Assembly: GCF_029963765.1 (NCBI RefSeq)
Contig: NZ_JALBYU010000017.1
Span: 1-64,000 of the forward strand
Reading direction: 5' to 3'
From: Pseudomonas sp. UYIF39
Lineage (GTDB): Bacteria; Pseudomonadota; Gammaproteobacteria; Pseudomonadales; Pseudomonadaceae
Length of the DNA: 64,000 nucleotides
Below, piece by piece: positions 1 through 7,876 of the stretch (positions within the stretch are counted from its first letter, which is position 1; each line of letters opens with the position of its first letter). A program made the translations under genes and the position numbers. The notes beneath the pieces are model-generated. The model searched no databases. It was not told where the DNA came from and worked only from the letters and a program-made list of their open reading frames with translations.

Positions 1-55
1 GTCCTGGGTCATTTTTCAATCGGCAGGGTGGGTCAGTTTTCAATCAGCGCCAACA
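1..55. mobile_element. Terminal end of an IS21-family-like insertion sequence (partial)
   Basis: Two 20-base direct repeats of the form TGGGTCAkTTTTCAATCrGC lie at 5-24 and 29-48 and differ at two positions. Multiple short terminal repeats ending in CA (here at 54-55) are typical of IS21-family ends in pseudomonads. No transposase is visible because the rest of the element lies left of the window. The end abuts a phage-like gene directly, so the insertion probably truncated that gene or removed its promoter. Confidence 0.6.
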
Positions 56-62
56 CCGACGC

Positions 63-923
63 ATGCTGCGGGCTCTCGATCCATGCTGGAAGAGTCCTTC
101 ACACTGCTTTTACGTGTATGCGGCGCACCCAGACCGTAAGCAGTTCGCCGTCAGCTTTTATAACCCAGGTCGACCAGCCGACGTCGACGACTACAAGCTG
201 CATCAATCGAGCTATGGGTTAGATATCGAATACAAGGCAGGCGCTCCTCGGCAAGCAACAGGTGGTACAGGCGCTCGTGGCCGTTCGTACCAGCTCAACC
301 GCATCGTCGGGGGCATGATTACTTCGTCGACAGAAGATGAGATCGCCCAGCGATTGTTTGAGTACGACAACACCGAGCACGCCGGAGATGAATACTTTCG
401 CGACCGCCAGTACAGTCGCAACCGCCCACACCCAGGAGAGAGCCAGGAAGCCGCTGCATGGCGTTCTTGCAAGGTATTTACGAAGTCACACATCAACTCT
501 CTAAAGCGCAAATTTCGCAAACAATATGACATTAAGATCATCAATGCAAAGGCGCAATCTAAAGATCCGATGCCCATGCACGATGCGATGATCAAGTTTA
601 GATCAGTGAAGAAGCACACTTCGCCGAAGGGTGCCATATCAGCTCTGGTTGAGATACAGGTGATGTCCGGCGAGCATGCAGGCCGTCACTTTTGGCATAG
701 GTTCTACGGCGACGGCAATCACCCCACTGCGATAAAAATCAGTAAGTCGATCCAAGACAAAATTGCCAAGGCCACCAAAACCGACATGCAACAACTGATG
801 GACTTAATCAAAGCAGAAGGTCATATAGTCCTTGCGAGAATTAAACAAAATCCCGAAACTAACGGATTCCCAGCACAGAACGAAATTGGTGATTTGCATT
901 TGACAACAAACCACACACACTAA
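63..923 (+). CDS. Phage/island protein of unknown function, possibly 5'-truncated by the IS
   Basis: The frame encodes 286 residues and begins 7 bases after the IS end, so its first residues may not be native. I do not recognise the protein with confidence. The N-terminal half is rich in Arg, Asp and Tyr. The C-terminal third (about residues 180-260) has a pattern of the type EIQVMSGEHAGR.HFWHRFYGDG followed by an amphipathic stretch, which loosely recalls DUF669-type phage proteins. The end is His/Thr rich. Base composition drifts to AT-rich towards the 3' end (from about 470), unlike the core genes. A strong terminator follows at 988. No signal peptide or membrane segment is seen. The start is uncertain; the call rests on the long open frame, its terminator and the island context. 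Confidence 0.5.
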   Translation: MLRALDPCWKSPSHCFYVYAAHPDRKQFAVSFYNPGRPADVDDYKLHQSSYGLDIEYKAGAPRQATGGTGARGRSYQLNRIVGGMITSSTEDEIAQRLFEYDNTEHAGDEYFRDRQYSRNRPHPGESQEAAAWRSCKVFTKSHINSLKRKFRKQYDIKIINAKAQSKDPMPMHDAMIKFRSVKKHTSPKGAISALVEIQVMSGEHAGRHFWHRFYGDGNHPTAIKISKSIQDKIAKATKTDMQQLMDLIKAEGHIVLARIKQNPETNGFPAQNEIGDLHLTTNHTH

Positions 924-987
924 AAGAATGTGGTATTATAAATAGTGCCTTGAAGTTTACTTCCTTTTTCTTCTCGGTATGACATCT

Positions 988-1024
988 AGCCCCGCACGGC
1001 CTCTCTCCCGGCGGGGCTTTTTTT
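988..1024 (+). terminator. Rho-independent terminator after the phage-like gene
   Basis: Arms AGCCCCGC (988-995) and GCGGGGCT (1011-1018) are perfectly complementary and are followed by a run of T. It ends transcription of the upstream phage-like gene. Confidence 0.85.
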
Positions 1025-1051
1025 ATTTCTTCGATAAATTAATTAAGCCCA

Positions 1052-1078
1052 TCAAAGTATAGTTTCAGCATACTTTGA
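1052..1078. promoter_or_regulatory. Palindromic operator candidate in the island control region
   Basis: TCAAAGTAT (1052-1060) and ATACTTTGA (1070-1078) form a perfect 9-bp inverted repeat with a 9-base spacer. It lies in the 319-base non-coding stretch 924-1242 ahead of two small helix-turn-helix genes. Nothing else is evident in that stretch apart from the upstream terminator. Binding by one of the neighbouring HTH proteins is inference. Confidence 0.45.
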
Positions 1079-1242
1079 GTAAGGGTACGCTCTCAGGGTG
1101 ATGTAAAAAAGTGCCCTTTGCGCCTTGACGCCATTCAACGAAACATATTCCATATACTGACAAGCCGCAGGTACGACACCGGGTTTTTTGAGAGAGAGGA
1201 AGCACTGACGGTCATGACGGCGGGTGCTTTCGAGATAGCAAA

Positions 1243-1464
1243 ATGCAAAAAGGAATCGCGCAAGACATGGGCTTTCTGACCGAAGATGATATTGCCCATC
1301 TGTTCAACGTGAGTAAGTCAACACTCGACAACTGGAGAAGGAATGGTACGGGCCCGGCCTACGCCTATGCGGGAAATAGCTTTTTCTATCCAGTCGGTGG
1401 GGTGAGTACCTTTCTGATGTCAAGGGTGAAGGGTTTTGGGTTCACTCATGGTGGAGCGATCTGA
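1243..1464 (+). CDS. Small HTH DNA-binding protein (excisionase/AlpA-like), copy 1
   Basis: This 73-residue protein reads as a single winged-helix/MerR-like HTH_17 domain: LTEDDIAHLFNVSKSTLDNWR, then GTGP and an aromatic/basic wing ending in FYP. Proteins of this size and fold next to integrases serve as recombination directionality factors (excisionases) or element regulators. It lies 1 base upstream of a paralogous gene, so the two form an operon. An internal ATG at 1267 gives a 65-residue form that starts just before the HTH and may be the true start, because the ribosome site before 1243 is weak. The role is inferred from fold and context. Confidence 0.6.
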   Translation: MQKGIAQDMGFLTEDDIAHLFNVSKSTLDNWRRNGTGPAYAYAGNSFFYPVGGVSTFLMSRVKGFGFTHGGAI

Positions 1465-1465
1465 C

Positions 1466-1699
1466 ATGAGCGACATCAGAAGCAAAATGGCCGATGAGAT
1501 CAACTGCTACACAGCAGAGGACATCAGTGAGCTCGCTAAGGTCAACCTTGACACTCTGGCTTACTGGAGAAAACACGGGAAAGGCCCCAAGCCGATCCGC
1601 TTTGGCTCTGCTTACTTGTATCCAAAAAACGCTGTTATGGAGTTTATCGGTAGCTTGATGGAAACAGATCAAGACGACTTTATCAGGAAGTGCATTTAA
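1466..1699 (+). CDS. Small HTH DNA-binding protein (excisionase/AlpA-like), copy 2
   Basis: The protein is 77 residues. The ATG at 1466 is chosen because GGAG at 1452-1455 is well spaced, it follows the upstream stop by one base, and the upstream in-frame starts (TTG 1436, ATG 1448) lack such a site. It shares the layout of the preceding gene: AEDISELAKVNLDTLAYWR, GKGPKPIRFG, a YLYP wing and a V.EFI end. The two are divergent paralogues from an old tandem duplication. One may be the excisionase for the adjacent integrase and the other a regulator; the sequence alone does not say which. A strong terminator follows immediately. Confidence 0.6.
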   Translation: MSDIRSKMADEINCYTAEDISELAKVNLDTLAYWRKHGKGPKPIRFGSAYLYPKNAVMEFIGSLMETDQDDFIRKCI

Positions 1700-1708
1700 T
1701 ATTTAATA

Positions 1709-1734
1709 TAAGGGGCCAGCTGGCCCCTTTTTTG
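1709..1734 (+). terminator. Terminator between the HTH pair and the integrase
   Basis: The perfect 16-base palindrome GGGGCCAGCTGGCCCC (1712-1727) is followed by six T. It separates the HTH operon from the convergent integrase gene. Confidence 0.85.
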
Positions 1735-1738
1735 TTGA

Positions 1739-2881
1739 TTAAGCTTGCGCCCCTCTCATCTCGCCCATCTGCTGGACAAGCCAGTCGACCTGCTCGCTCA
1801 AATGCTTGGCGTCCTGCTGCTTGATGTTCAAAGCATTATAGGCAGTATGGACATCAGAAGCTTTGACGTGCGTGTAGCGCTTCAGAGTTTGCCAGTCGCG
1901 ATGTCCACTCATCAAAGCAACCTGGGGAACGTTAAGCCCAATACCGAAGAAGTCAGTGATCGCTTTATGCCGAAGGTCGTGAAAGCGAACGGGGCGAGTC
2001 ACGCTTGATTGATCACGAGCGCGAGAGAACGCGACAGATACGGATTTAGGGTTATAAGGGAAGATAGGGCCAGCGGTGCGCGTCCCCACCCACTCCTCAA
2101 CAATCGTCCATGCTGACGGCAGCAGTGGAACGGTTTCATTGTTTCCCATCTTTTCGTTCGGATGCTTTCTGTCCCTGATAACAACTGTTTTGTTTTCCCA
2201 GTCCAGATCTTCGATGCGGATGTTGCAAATCTCGGACTGCCGCATGGATGTGAACAACCCAAATCTGATCAGCTGCGGCATGTTAATGATCTGGCGCTTT
2301 TTGGTTGCGAACACGCCGATGATCGCGTCAATCTCTGATTGAGTTGGAACGCATTCAACCTCCCTACTTTTGATCCGCAGCTTGTGATTGCTTTTAAGAC
2401 TCTTGCGAGCCTTGTCTGCCATATCCGCATCGACGTCCAGATGCTTAACGTCGTAGCAGTAGCGCAGAATCGTAGACAACAGTGACAGATCGCCCGCAAT
2501 GGTCTGACCCTGGACACCCTCTTTCTTCCTAGCCTCAATGAAGGAATCCAGGTGGCTTTTCGACAGGCGCTCGATTCCGATTTTCCCGAACCTCTCCTTC
2601 AGAGCCTTGTAGATGAAAAGAGCACTCCGCTGAAGGGTACGCCCATGCTGTATGTAATTAAGGTAGTCGTCGATATAATGAGCGACAGTTGAGCCCTTTG
2701 GAGCAGCCGTCCTGCCTGTTGCCTTTATTTCTTCAAGCTGACGCTCTTTCTCCTTCGCGAACGCTTTTGCCAGTTTTTCGGAGGAGAAGGTGGCGCTGAT
2801 CGACTTATGGCCTTTGGCTCGAATCAGGACACGCCAGTTGCCGCTGGGAAGCTTTTGAAAGGAAGCCATTCTCGTGTTCAC
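1739..2881 (-). CDS. Tyrosine recombinase (phage/island integrase), dusA-associated
   Basis: The protein is 380 residues from a GTG start; an ATG at 2869 is the alternative. It has an N-terminal arm-binding region (about 5-60), a SAM-like core-binding domain (about 65-170) and a C-terminal catalytic domain. The catalytic set is visible: Arg214 in TSMRQSEI, HDLRH with His301 and Arg304, His327 in SGHRDW and the nucleophile Tyr336 in LKRYTHV. It catalyses site-specific insertion and excision of the element. It begins 145 bases from dusA and is transcribed away from it, the arrangement described for integrases that target the 5' end of dusA. The intervening DNA is rich in short repeats such as GCGTGTACC and GCGTACC that could be arm-type sites. 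All catalytic residues are present, so it is probably functional. Confidence 0.92.
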   Translation of the reverse strand: MNTRMASFQKLPSGNWRVLIRAKGHKSISATFSSEKLAKAFAKEKERQLEEIKATGRTAAPKGSTVAHYIDDYLNYIQHGRTLQRSALFIYKALKERFGKIGIERLSKSHLDSFIEARKKEGVQGQTIAGDLSLLSTILRYCYDVKHLDVDADMADKARKSLKSNHKLRIKSREVECVPTQSEIDAIIGVFATKKRQIINMPQLIRFGLFTSMRQSEICNIRIEDLDWENKTVVIRDRKHPNEKMGNNETVPLLPSAWTIVEEWVGTRTAGPIFPYNPKSVSVAFSRARDQSSVTRPVRFHDLRHKAITDFFGIGLNVPQVALMSGHRDWQTLKRYTHVKASDVHTAYNALNIKQQDAKHLSEQVDWLVQQMGEMRGAQA

Positions 2882-3026
2882 TCAATGTTCATTTACCCGT
2901 ACCCGATGCATACCTTTGATGCACACGGCGTGTACCCCAGGCGTACCAAAACCGTCATTTTGGCCCCTGAAATGTACACGAACGATAGCACAAAATCATG
3001 CTGAAGGCCTTTAAATACAAGGCTTT

Positions 3027-3100
3027 ATGAATCGTAAATTCTCTGTAGCACCCATGATGGATTGGACAGATAGGCATTGCCGTTTTTTCCTACGCCTACT
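3027..3100. other. Probable attachment site (dusA-side end of the integrated island)
   Basis: The first codons of dusA are AT-richer than the body of the gene and use codons rare in it (AGG, GTA, ACA, TCT). The encoded N-terminus (MNRKFSVAPMMDW) is shorter than I recall for native Pseudomonas DusA before the conserved SVAPMMDWTDRHCR. This fits recombination inside the 5' end of dusA, with the element supplying a replacement start. Exact core limits cannot be set without the other end. Confidence 0.5.
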
Positions 3101-3992
3101 CTCCAAACACGCCCTCCTCTACACCGAAATGGTCACCACCGGCGCGCTGCTCAACGGCGATCACGACCGCTTCCTGCGTCACAACGAGGCCGAACACCCG
3201 CTCGCCCTGCAACTCGGCGGCAGTGTGCCGCTGGACCTGGCGATGTGTGCACGCATGGCGCAGGAGCACGGTTACGACGAGGTGAATCTGAATGTCGGCT
3301 GCCCGAGTGATCGGGTGCAGAACAATCTGATCGGTGCGTGCCTGATGGGGCATCCGCAGTTGGTGGCTGATTGTGTGAAGGCGATGCGCGATGCGGTGTC
3401 GATTCCGGTGACGGTGAAGCACCGCATCGGGATTAATGGGCGGGACAGTTACGAGGAGTTGTGTGATTTCGTCGGCACGGTTCGGGATGCCGGGTGCACG
3501 AGTTTTACGGTGCATGCGCGGATTGCGATTCTGGAGGGATTGTCGCCGAAGGAGAACCGTGACATTCCGCCGCTGCGCTATGACGTGGCGGCGCGGTTGA
3601 AAACGGATTTTCCGGAGCTGGAGATTATTCTCAACGGCGGGATCAAGACGCTGGAGGCCTGTCACGAGCATTTGCAGACGTTCGACGGCGTGATGTTGGG
3701 TCGTGAGGCCTATCACAACCCTTATGTGATGGCTGAGGTGGATCAGCAACTGTTCGGCAGCACGGCGCCGGTGATTAGCCGGGCGGAGGCGCTGGCGCAG
3801 CTGCGGCCTTATATAGCGGCGCATATTGATGCGGGCGGCTCGATGCACCACATCACTCGGCATGTGCTGGGGCTGGGCACCGGGTTTCCCGGGGCGCGGA
3901 AGTTTCGGCAGTTGTTGTCGGTGGATATTCATAAGGCTAAAGAGCCTTTGGCGTTGCTGGACCAGGCGGCGGAGTTGCTTGAGGGGCGTTAA
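3027..3992 (+). CDS. dusA: tRNA-dihydrouridine synthase A
   Basis: The 321-residue protein is an FMN- and NADPH-dependent enzyme that reduces uridine to dihydrouridine in the tRNA D-loop, in the cytoplasm. The N-terminal SVAPMMDWTDRHCR flavin-binding motif opens a TIM barrel. The catalytic Cys sits in NVGCPSDRVQ and KHRIGIN follows. LNGGI and MLGREAYHNPY bind FMN phosphate, and a helical tRNA-binding domain forms about the last 80 residues. Start ATG 3027 has AAGG at 3019-3022. Its start, ribosome site and promoter appear to come from the neighbouring island, so the gene was preserved at integration with an altered N-terminus. All catalytic motifs are intact. It is a single gene, separated from tal by 178 bases in which I see only promoter-type sequence. 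Confidence 0.95.
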   Translation: MNRKFSVAPMMDWTDRHCRFFLRLLSKHALLYTEMVTTGALLNGDHDRFLRHNEAEHPLALQLGGSVPLDLAMCARMAQEHGYDEVNLNVGCPSDRVQNNLIGACLMGHPQLVADCVKAMRDAVSIPVTVKHRIGINGRDSYEELCDFVGTVRDAGCTSFTVHARIAILEGLSPKENRDIPPLRYDVAARLKTDFPELEIILNGGIKTLEACHEHLQTFDGVMLGREAYHNPYVMAEVDQQLFGSTAPVISRAEALAQLRPYIAAHIDAGGSMHHITRHVLGLGTGFPGARKFRQLLSVDIHKAKEPLALLDQAAELLEGR

Positions 3993-4170
3993 CGGTCGCT
4001 TGGGTTGAACCTGTGGTCTGATTTGGCATCGTATTTATCGATACCGCGCCCCGCCTTTCAAACATCCGTTTTCCGGTTGTTGTTCCTGGGGCCCTCGATA
4101 CGTACACGTACCCTTGAGTGGCTGTCAGCGCTCGGGTAATGTCATTAGACCCATAGGACAGAGCACGCCC

Positions 4171-5097
4171 ATGACTTCCAAGCTGGAACAACTCAAACAA
4201 ATGACCACCGTGGTTGCCGACACCGGCGACTTCGAAGCTATCGCTCGCGTTAAACCCGTGGACGCTACCACCAACCCTTCCCTGCTGCTCAAAGCGGCGG
4301 CCATTCCCGGTTATGCCGAGTTGCTGAACGCTTGCGTCAGCGACTGCAAGGGCGATGTGGGCCTGGCCAGCGACCGTTTTGGCGTGGCGGTAGGGCAAGA
4401 AATTCTGAAAGTGATCCCAGGCCGTATTTCCACCGAAGTGGATGCGCGCCTGTCGTTCGACACTGACGCCGTATTGAAGCGTGCGCACCGTCTGATCGAC
4501 CTGTACGACAAGGCCGGCATTGGCCGTGACCGCGTGCTGATCAAGATCGCTTCCACCTGGGAAGGTATCCGCGCTGCCGAGATTCTGGAAAAGGAAGGCA
4601 TTCAGTGCAACCTGACGCTGCTGTTCTCCTTCGCTCAAGCGGCGGCTTGTGCTGACGCAGGCGTATTCCTGATTTCGCCGTTCGTGGGCCGCATCTACGA
4701 CTGGTACAAGAAAGCCAACGGCAACGACTACACCGGCGCGGATGATCCGGGCGTGCAGTCGGTGACACGCATCTACAACTACTACAAGGCCAATGACTAC
4801 AAGACTGTCGTCATGGGTGCGAGCTTCCGTAACCTGAACCAGATCGAGCAGCTGGCCGGTTGCGACCGCCTGACCATCAGCCCGGATCTGATTGATAAGC
4901 TGGCGGCGGACACTGGCAAGCTGGAGCGCAAATTGGCCCCGGGTCATGCTGGTGAAGCGCGTTTGAGCTTGAATGAAGAGCAGTTCCGCTGGTTGTCCAA
5001 CGAGGACGCGATGGCGACCGAGAAGCTGGCTGAAGGTATTCGTCAGTTCGCTCGCGACCAGGAAAAACTCGAAGCATTGCTGCAAGCCAAGCTCTGA
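4171..5097 (+). CDS. tal: Transaldolase B
   Basis: The 308-residue cytoplasmic enzyme of the non-oxidative pentose phosphate pathway transfers a dihydroxyacetone unit from sedoheptulose 7-phosphate to glyceraldehyde 3-phosphate. The sequence is collinear with class I transaldolases: DATTNPSLLLKA near the N-terminus, STEVDARLSFD, the Schiff-base Lys in VLIKIASTWEG (about residue 130), CNLTLLFSFAQAAACADAG, SPFVGRIYDWYK and MGASFRN. ATG 4171 gives the family length; upstream in-frame codons from 4114 would add an unrelated 19 residues. A strong bidirectional terminator follows. PAO1 has the same dusA-tal-rssC order. Confidence 0.96.
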   Translation: MTSKLEQLKQMTTVVADTGDFEAIARVKPVDATTNPSLLLKAAAIPGYAELLNACVSDCKGDVGLASDRFGVAVGQEILKVIPGRISTEVDARLSFDTDAVLKRAHRLIDLYDKAGIGRDRVLIKIASTWEGIRAAEILEKEGIQCNLTLLFSFAQAAACADAGVFLISPFVGRIYDWYKKANGNDYTGADDPGVQSVTRIYNYYKANDYKTVVMGASFRNLNQIEQLAGCDRLTISPDLIDKLAADTGKLERKLAPGHAGEARLSLNEEQFRWLSNEDAMATEKLAEGIRQFARDQEKLEALLQAKL

Positions 5098-5115
5098 TCC
5101 AATAAGAGCAAACGC

Positions 5116-5150
5116 AAAAAGGGCGAACCCTCACAGGTTCGCCCTTTTTT
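5116..5150. terminator. Bidirectional terminator between tal and rssC
   Basis: Arms GGGCGAACC (5121-5129) and GGTTCGCCC (5136-5144) have A5 on the left and T6 on the right, so the hairpin serves both convergent genes. Confidence 0.9.
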
Positions 5151-5170
5151 GTGCGCGGTCGCTTATGGAA

Positions 5171-5653
5171 TCAGTGACGCTCGAGCGCGTTCACCAGATC
5201 ATGAAACGCTTCACGATTGGAGTCGTTCAGCCCCATGAGAATTTTGTGCGCTTCGAGCACTTTGATCCGCACCACTTCTTCGGACTGATCCTGGTCTGGC
5301 AGGTCGGTCAGGCACTCAGGGCACGGGATCGGGCGGTCAACGATGTTGAACACTTGCTCAAAGCCCATGGACTGCAGCAGACGGGTGATGTCTTCGTGGG
5401 TGGTGACGACGGTAGGCAGCAAGCCGACCTTTTGCCGCGACAGGATCGACAGCTTGGCCAAAAGGCCAAGGGTGGTGCTGTCGATGCTGCGGGTTTCGGT
5501 CAGGTCGATCACGATTGCGTTGAAGTTCAACGCCGTGAAGATCCGCTCAATAGTCGCATCCAACGCCGAACACAGGGTCAGGCGAACTTCACCGACGAAC
5601 TTCAGGACGAAGGTGCCATCCTGCTCGGCGAACTGGATTCTACCGGTACTCAT
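5171..5653 (-). CDS. rssC: STAS-domain anti-sigma-factor antagonist, RssC
   Basis: The protein is 160 residues. Its N-terminal STAS fold (about 1-105) has the family motif IDLTETRSIDSTTLGLLAKL, where the Ser/Thr after Asp is the site phosphorylated in partner-switching antagonists. The C-terminal 55 residues are charged, with a CPEC pair that could be structural. The start overlaps the rssB stop by one base (TAATG), so the two are translationally coupled. The size and the RssB/PP2C partner match the P. aeruginosa RssB-RssC pair. The expected role is in RpoS-linked partner switching, where RssB dephosphorylates RssC. The cognate anti-sigma kinase is not in the window. Confidence 0.85.
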   Translation of the reverse strand: MSTGRIQFAEQDGTFVLKFVGEVRLTLCSALDATIERIFTALNFNAIVIDLTETRSIDSTTLGLLAKLSILSRQKVGLLPTVVTTHEDITRLLQSMGFEQVFNIVDRPIPCPECLTDLPDQDQSEEVVRIKVLEAHKILMGLNDSNREAFHDLVNALERH

Positions 5654-6834
5654 TAAAGATTCCTGCTCAACACCAACAGGGCGATATCATCCGGCATCTC
5701 CCCTAGCGTGGCCAATCCAAAAACCTGCCGCAGACCATCCAGGCTGCCGCCCGCTGCCTTGACCCGTTGGGGCAAAGCCGCTTCTTTTTCTTTGAGTGTA
5801 GGTTCTGGCAAAAGGTCCAGAATGCCATCGGACATCAGCGTCAGGCTGAACGTCGGCGGCAGCTCCAGTACGTGATCTTCGTAAGTGGCTTCGTTGAAGA
5901 GGCCCACCGGCAGACCACGCCCTTCCAGATAACGAACACTGTCTGGCGTGTACAACACAGGCAACGGCAAATGACCACCGATGCTATAGGTCAACAAACC
6001 TGTCTCCTCGTCGATGACTCCACCGACCATTGTGACGTGTTTACCCAGCTTACAACTGATCAGGCCTCGGTTGATATGACCAAGGACCTCTGAAGGCTTG
6101 AATTCCGGCAATGTGCCGCTGCGCTTGGATTCGAACAGCAAGCGCGTGGTCATGAACTTCAGCAGCACGGTAACGAAGGCTGAAGAGGCGCCATGACCGG
6201 AAACGTCCGCCAGGTAGAAGGCTACCCGACGCTCGTCGACCCGAAAGTAGTCGACGAAATCACCCGACAGGTACAGCGACGGGATGATCTGGTGAGCAAA
6301 CTGGAACTCGTCGATGGTCCAGGGGCTGACCGGCAGCATGTTCATCTGCACCTGGCGACCGGCGTTCTGGTCTTCCTGGAGCAGGTTCAGGCTGGCGGCG
6401 AGCTCGCGGTTGGCCTTTTCCAGCTTCTCGCGGTAGCGCTGGTTTTCCAGCAGCAGGCGCGCACGATCCAGGGCCCGGCGCACAGAATGCTCGAGCACAG
6501 CCAGATCTTCGAGAGGCTTGATCAGGTAGTCCGCCGCGCCCAGGCGCAGAGCCTCGACCGCGTCGTTCATCACGCCGGCGCCCGAAACCACAATCACCGG
6601 GGTTTGTGGTGACAGCTCGGTGACCTGGCGAATGAGTTCGAGTCCGCCCATCTGCGGCATGCGCAGATCGCAGATGACCAAGTCGGGCTTGTCTTGCTCG
6701 AATACCTGAAGACCCTGCTGGCCATTGCTGGCCTGCAAGACGCTGAAACCACTGTCTTCCAAATAGGCGGCGAGGCTCGCGCGCACTACTTCGTCATCAT
6801 CGATTATCAGCAGCGTGGCACTGGTTTTTGGCAT
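5653..6834 (-). CDS. rssB: Response regulator with PP2C phosphatase output, RssB
   Basis: The protein is 393 residues from ATG 6834; 43 further in-frame codons upstream are not family-like. The receiver domain (about 1-125) has LLIIDDDE, the phospho-acceptor Asp in VICDLRMPQMG, the Ser of VSGAG and the Lys in LIKPL. A coiled-coil linker (about 130-175) follows. A PP2C/SpoIIE phosphatase domain (about 185-393) keeps metal-binding acidic residues in LSGDFVDYF, YLADVSGHG, LMSDGILD and PDDIALL. The phosphatase therefore looks active, unlike the degenerate one in E. coli RssB. It should respond to an unknown histidine kinase and act on RssC encoded next to it. Confidence 0.85.
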   Translation of the reverse strand: MPKTSATLLIIDDDEVVRASLAAYLEDSGFSVLQASNGQQGLQVFEQDKPDLVICDLRMPQMGGLELIRQVTELSPQTPVIVVSGAGVMNDAVEALRLGAADYLIKPLEDLAVLEHSVRRALDRARLLLENQRYREKLEKANRELAASLNLLQEDQNAGRQVQMNMLPVSPWTIDEFQFAHQIIPSLYLSGDFVDYFRVDERRVAFYLADVSGHGASSAFVTVLLKFMTTRLLFESKRSGTLPEFKPSEVLGHINRGLISCKLGKHVTMVGGVIDEETGLLTYSIGGHLPLPVLYTPDSVRYLEGRGLPVGLFNEATYEDHVLELPPTFSLTLMSDGILDLLPEPTLKEKEAALPQRVKAAGGSLDGLRQVFGLATLGEMPDDIALLVLSRNL

Positions 6835-7140
6835 GTGGGCAAACGGCGCCAGAATTAGGTTGGCGTAGCAGGCAGGGGCTTTGTCCCGGCTCACACTACT
6901 GGATTCGCTTTCTAGCCTCTCTACTGCACTGTTTTCGAGCGTTTGCCCTACACACAGGCACACCAGAGGTGCCCTTCTAAGGCGCAGACGGTACTCCCAT
7001 CCGCGAGGCGTTTCAAGCTCACGCCGATGGTCGCTTGACGTCTTTCGATTTCAAATCACCGGGAGTTATAAGAACAGGCAAAACCGTAACGTAATGGAAG
7101 GTTAAAACCCATCAGTCAAACCAGCCCGGAAAGCCAAACG
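6835..7140. other. Intergenic region upstream of rssB
   Basis: About 300 bases lie between the rssB start and the end of mlaA. I see no gene, repeat or convincing operator. It presumably holds the rssB-rssC promoter. Confidence 0.4.
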
Positions 7141-7170
7141 AAAGAAGGCGGCCCACTGGCCGCCCTCTTC
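7141..7170 (-). terminator. Terminator after mlaA
   Basis: GGCGGCC (7148-7154) pairs with GGCCGCC (7159-7165). On the minus strand the hairpin is followed by TTCTTTC. The U-tract is imperfect, so this is a moderate call. Confidence 0.65.
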
Positions 7171-7186
7171 GTTTTACCGGTCGAGA

Positions 7187-7876
7187 TCAAAAATCGTCTT
7201 CGACCTGGCCGTCTTTTACTTTGAATTCGCGGTTCTGCAAGTACGCATTGCGGATGAAGGTGTACTTGTCGCCGGTGATCAGCTTCTCACTCGACAGCAG
7301 ATTGGCGCGGGTGTCGATGATGTTCAGGCCGAAGATCGAGTTACGCACGGGCACGTCGTTGATGTAAGGGTACGGGCCGGTGTAGCCGTCGACATACTTG
7401 GACGGTGCGTCACGCACCGTGCTTGGCCCCAACAACGGCAACATCACGTAGGGGCCGCTGCCTACGCCCCAGTAGCCGAGGGTCTGACCGAAGTCTTCGT
7501 CATTGCGTTGCAGGCCCATCTTGGTGCCCACATCAAAGAAGCCCAGCAGGCCGAAAGTGGTGTTGAAGATCAAGCGCGCGGTGTCGACGCCAGCGGCGGC
7601 CGGTTTGGCCTGCAAAATATCGTTGGCAAGGTTGGTGACATCACCGACGTTGCGGAACATGTTGTGGATGCCGTCTTCAAGGAACTGCGGCGTCACGAAC
7701 TGATAGCCCTGGGCCAAAGGCTTCAGCGCATAGGTGTCGAGCACATCGTTGAACTTGTAGATCGGGCGGTTGATGCTTTCCCAAGGGTCGTCTTCCGAGG
7801 CTGCCTGTGCAACGAACGGAACCAGCAATACGCTGGTAAACACACAAAACTGAGCTAGATGATTGCTCCAGCGCAT
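7187..7876 (-). CDS. mlaA: MlaA/VacJ outer-membrane phospholipid-removal protein
   Basis: The protein is 229 residues from ATG 7876, preceded by AAGGAG. It belongs to the MlaA ring that extracts mislocalised phospholipids from the outer leaflet of the outer membrane and hands them to MlaC. The signal peptide is residues 1-25 with a cut at FVAQA/ASEDD. The family core follows: DPWESINRPIYKFND, a long amphipathic section, FNTTFGLLGFFDVGTKMGL, DFGQTLGYWGVGSGPYVMLPLLGPS and RDAPSKYVD. The odd point is the lack of a lipobox: the only early Cys (residue 11) lies inside the signal helix, so the protein looks cut by signal peptidase I and not lipidated as E. coli MlaA is. The rest of the mla system is not in the window. 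Confidence 0.92.
   Translation of the reverse strand: MRWSNHLAQFCVFTSVLLVPFVAQAASEDDPWESINRPIYKFNDVLDTYALKPLAQGYQFVTPQFLEDGIHNMFRNVGDVTNLANDILQAKPAAAGVDTARLIFNTTFGLLGFFDVGTKMGLQRNDEDFGQTLGYWGVGSGPYVMLPLLGPSTVRDAPSKYVDGYTGPYPYINDVPVRNSIFGLNIIDTRANLLSSEKLITGDKYTFIRNAYLQNREFKVKDGQVEDDF

Noticed and set aside
3096..3932. Long open frame on the minus strand inside dusA
   Set aside because: It is antisense to a certain gene, Arg/His-rich with no recognisable motif, and has no ribosome site.
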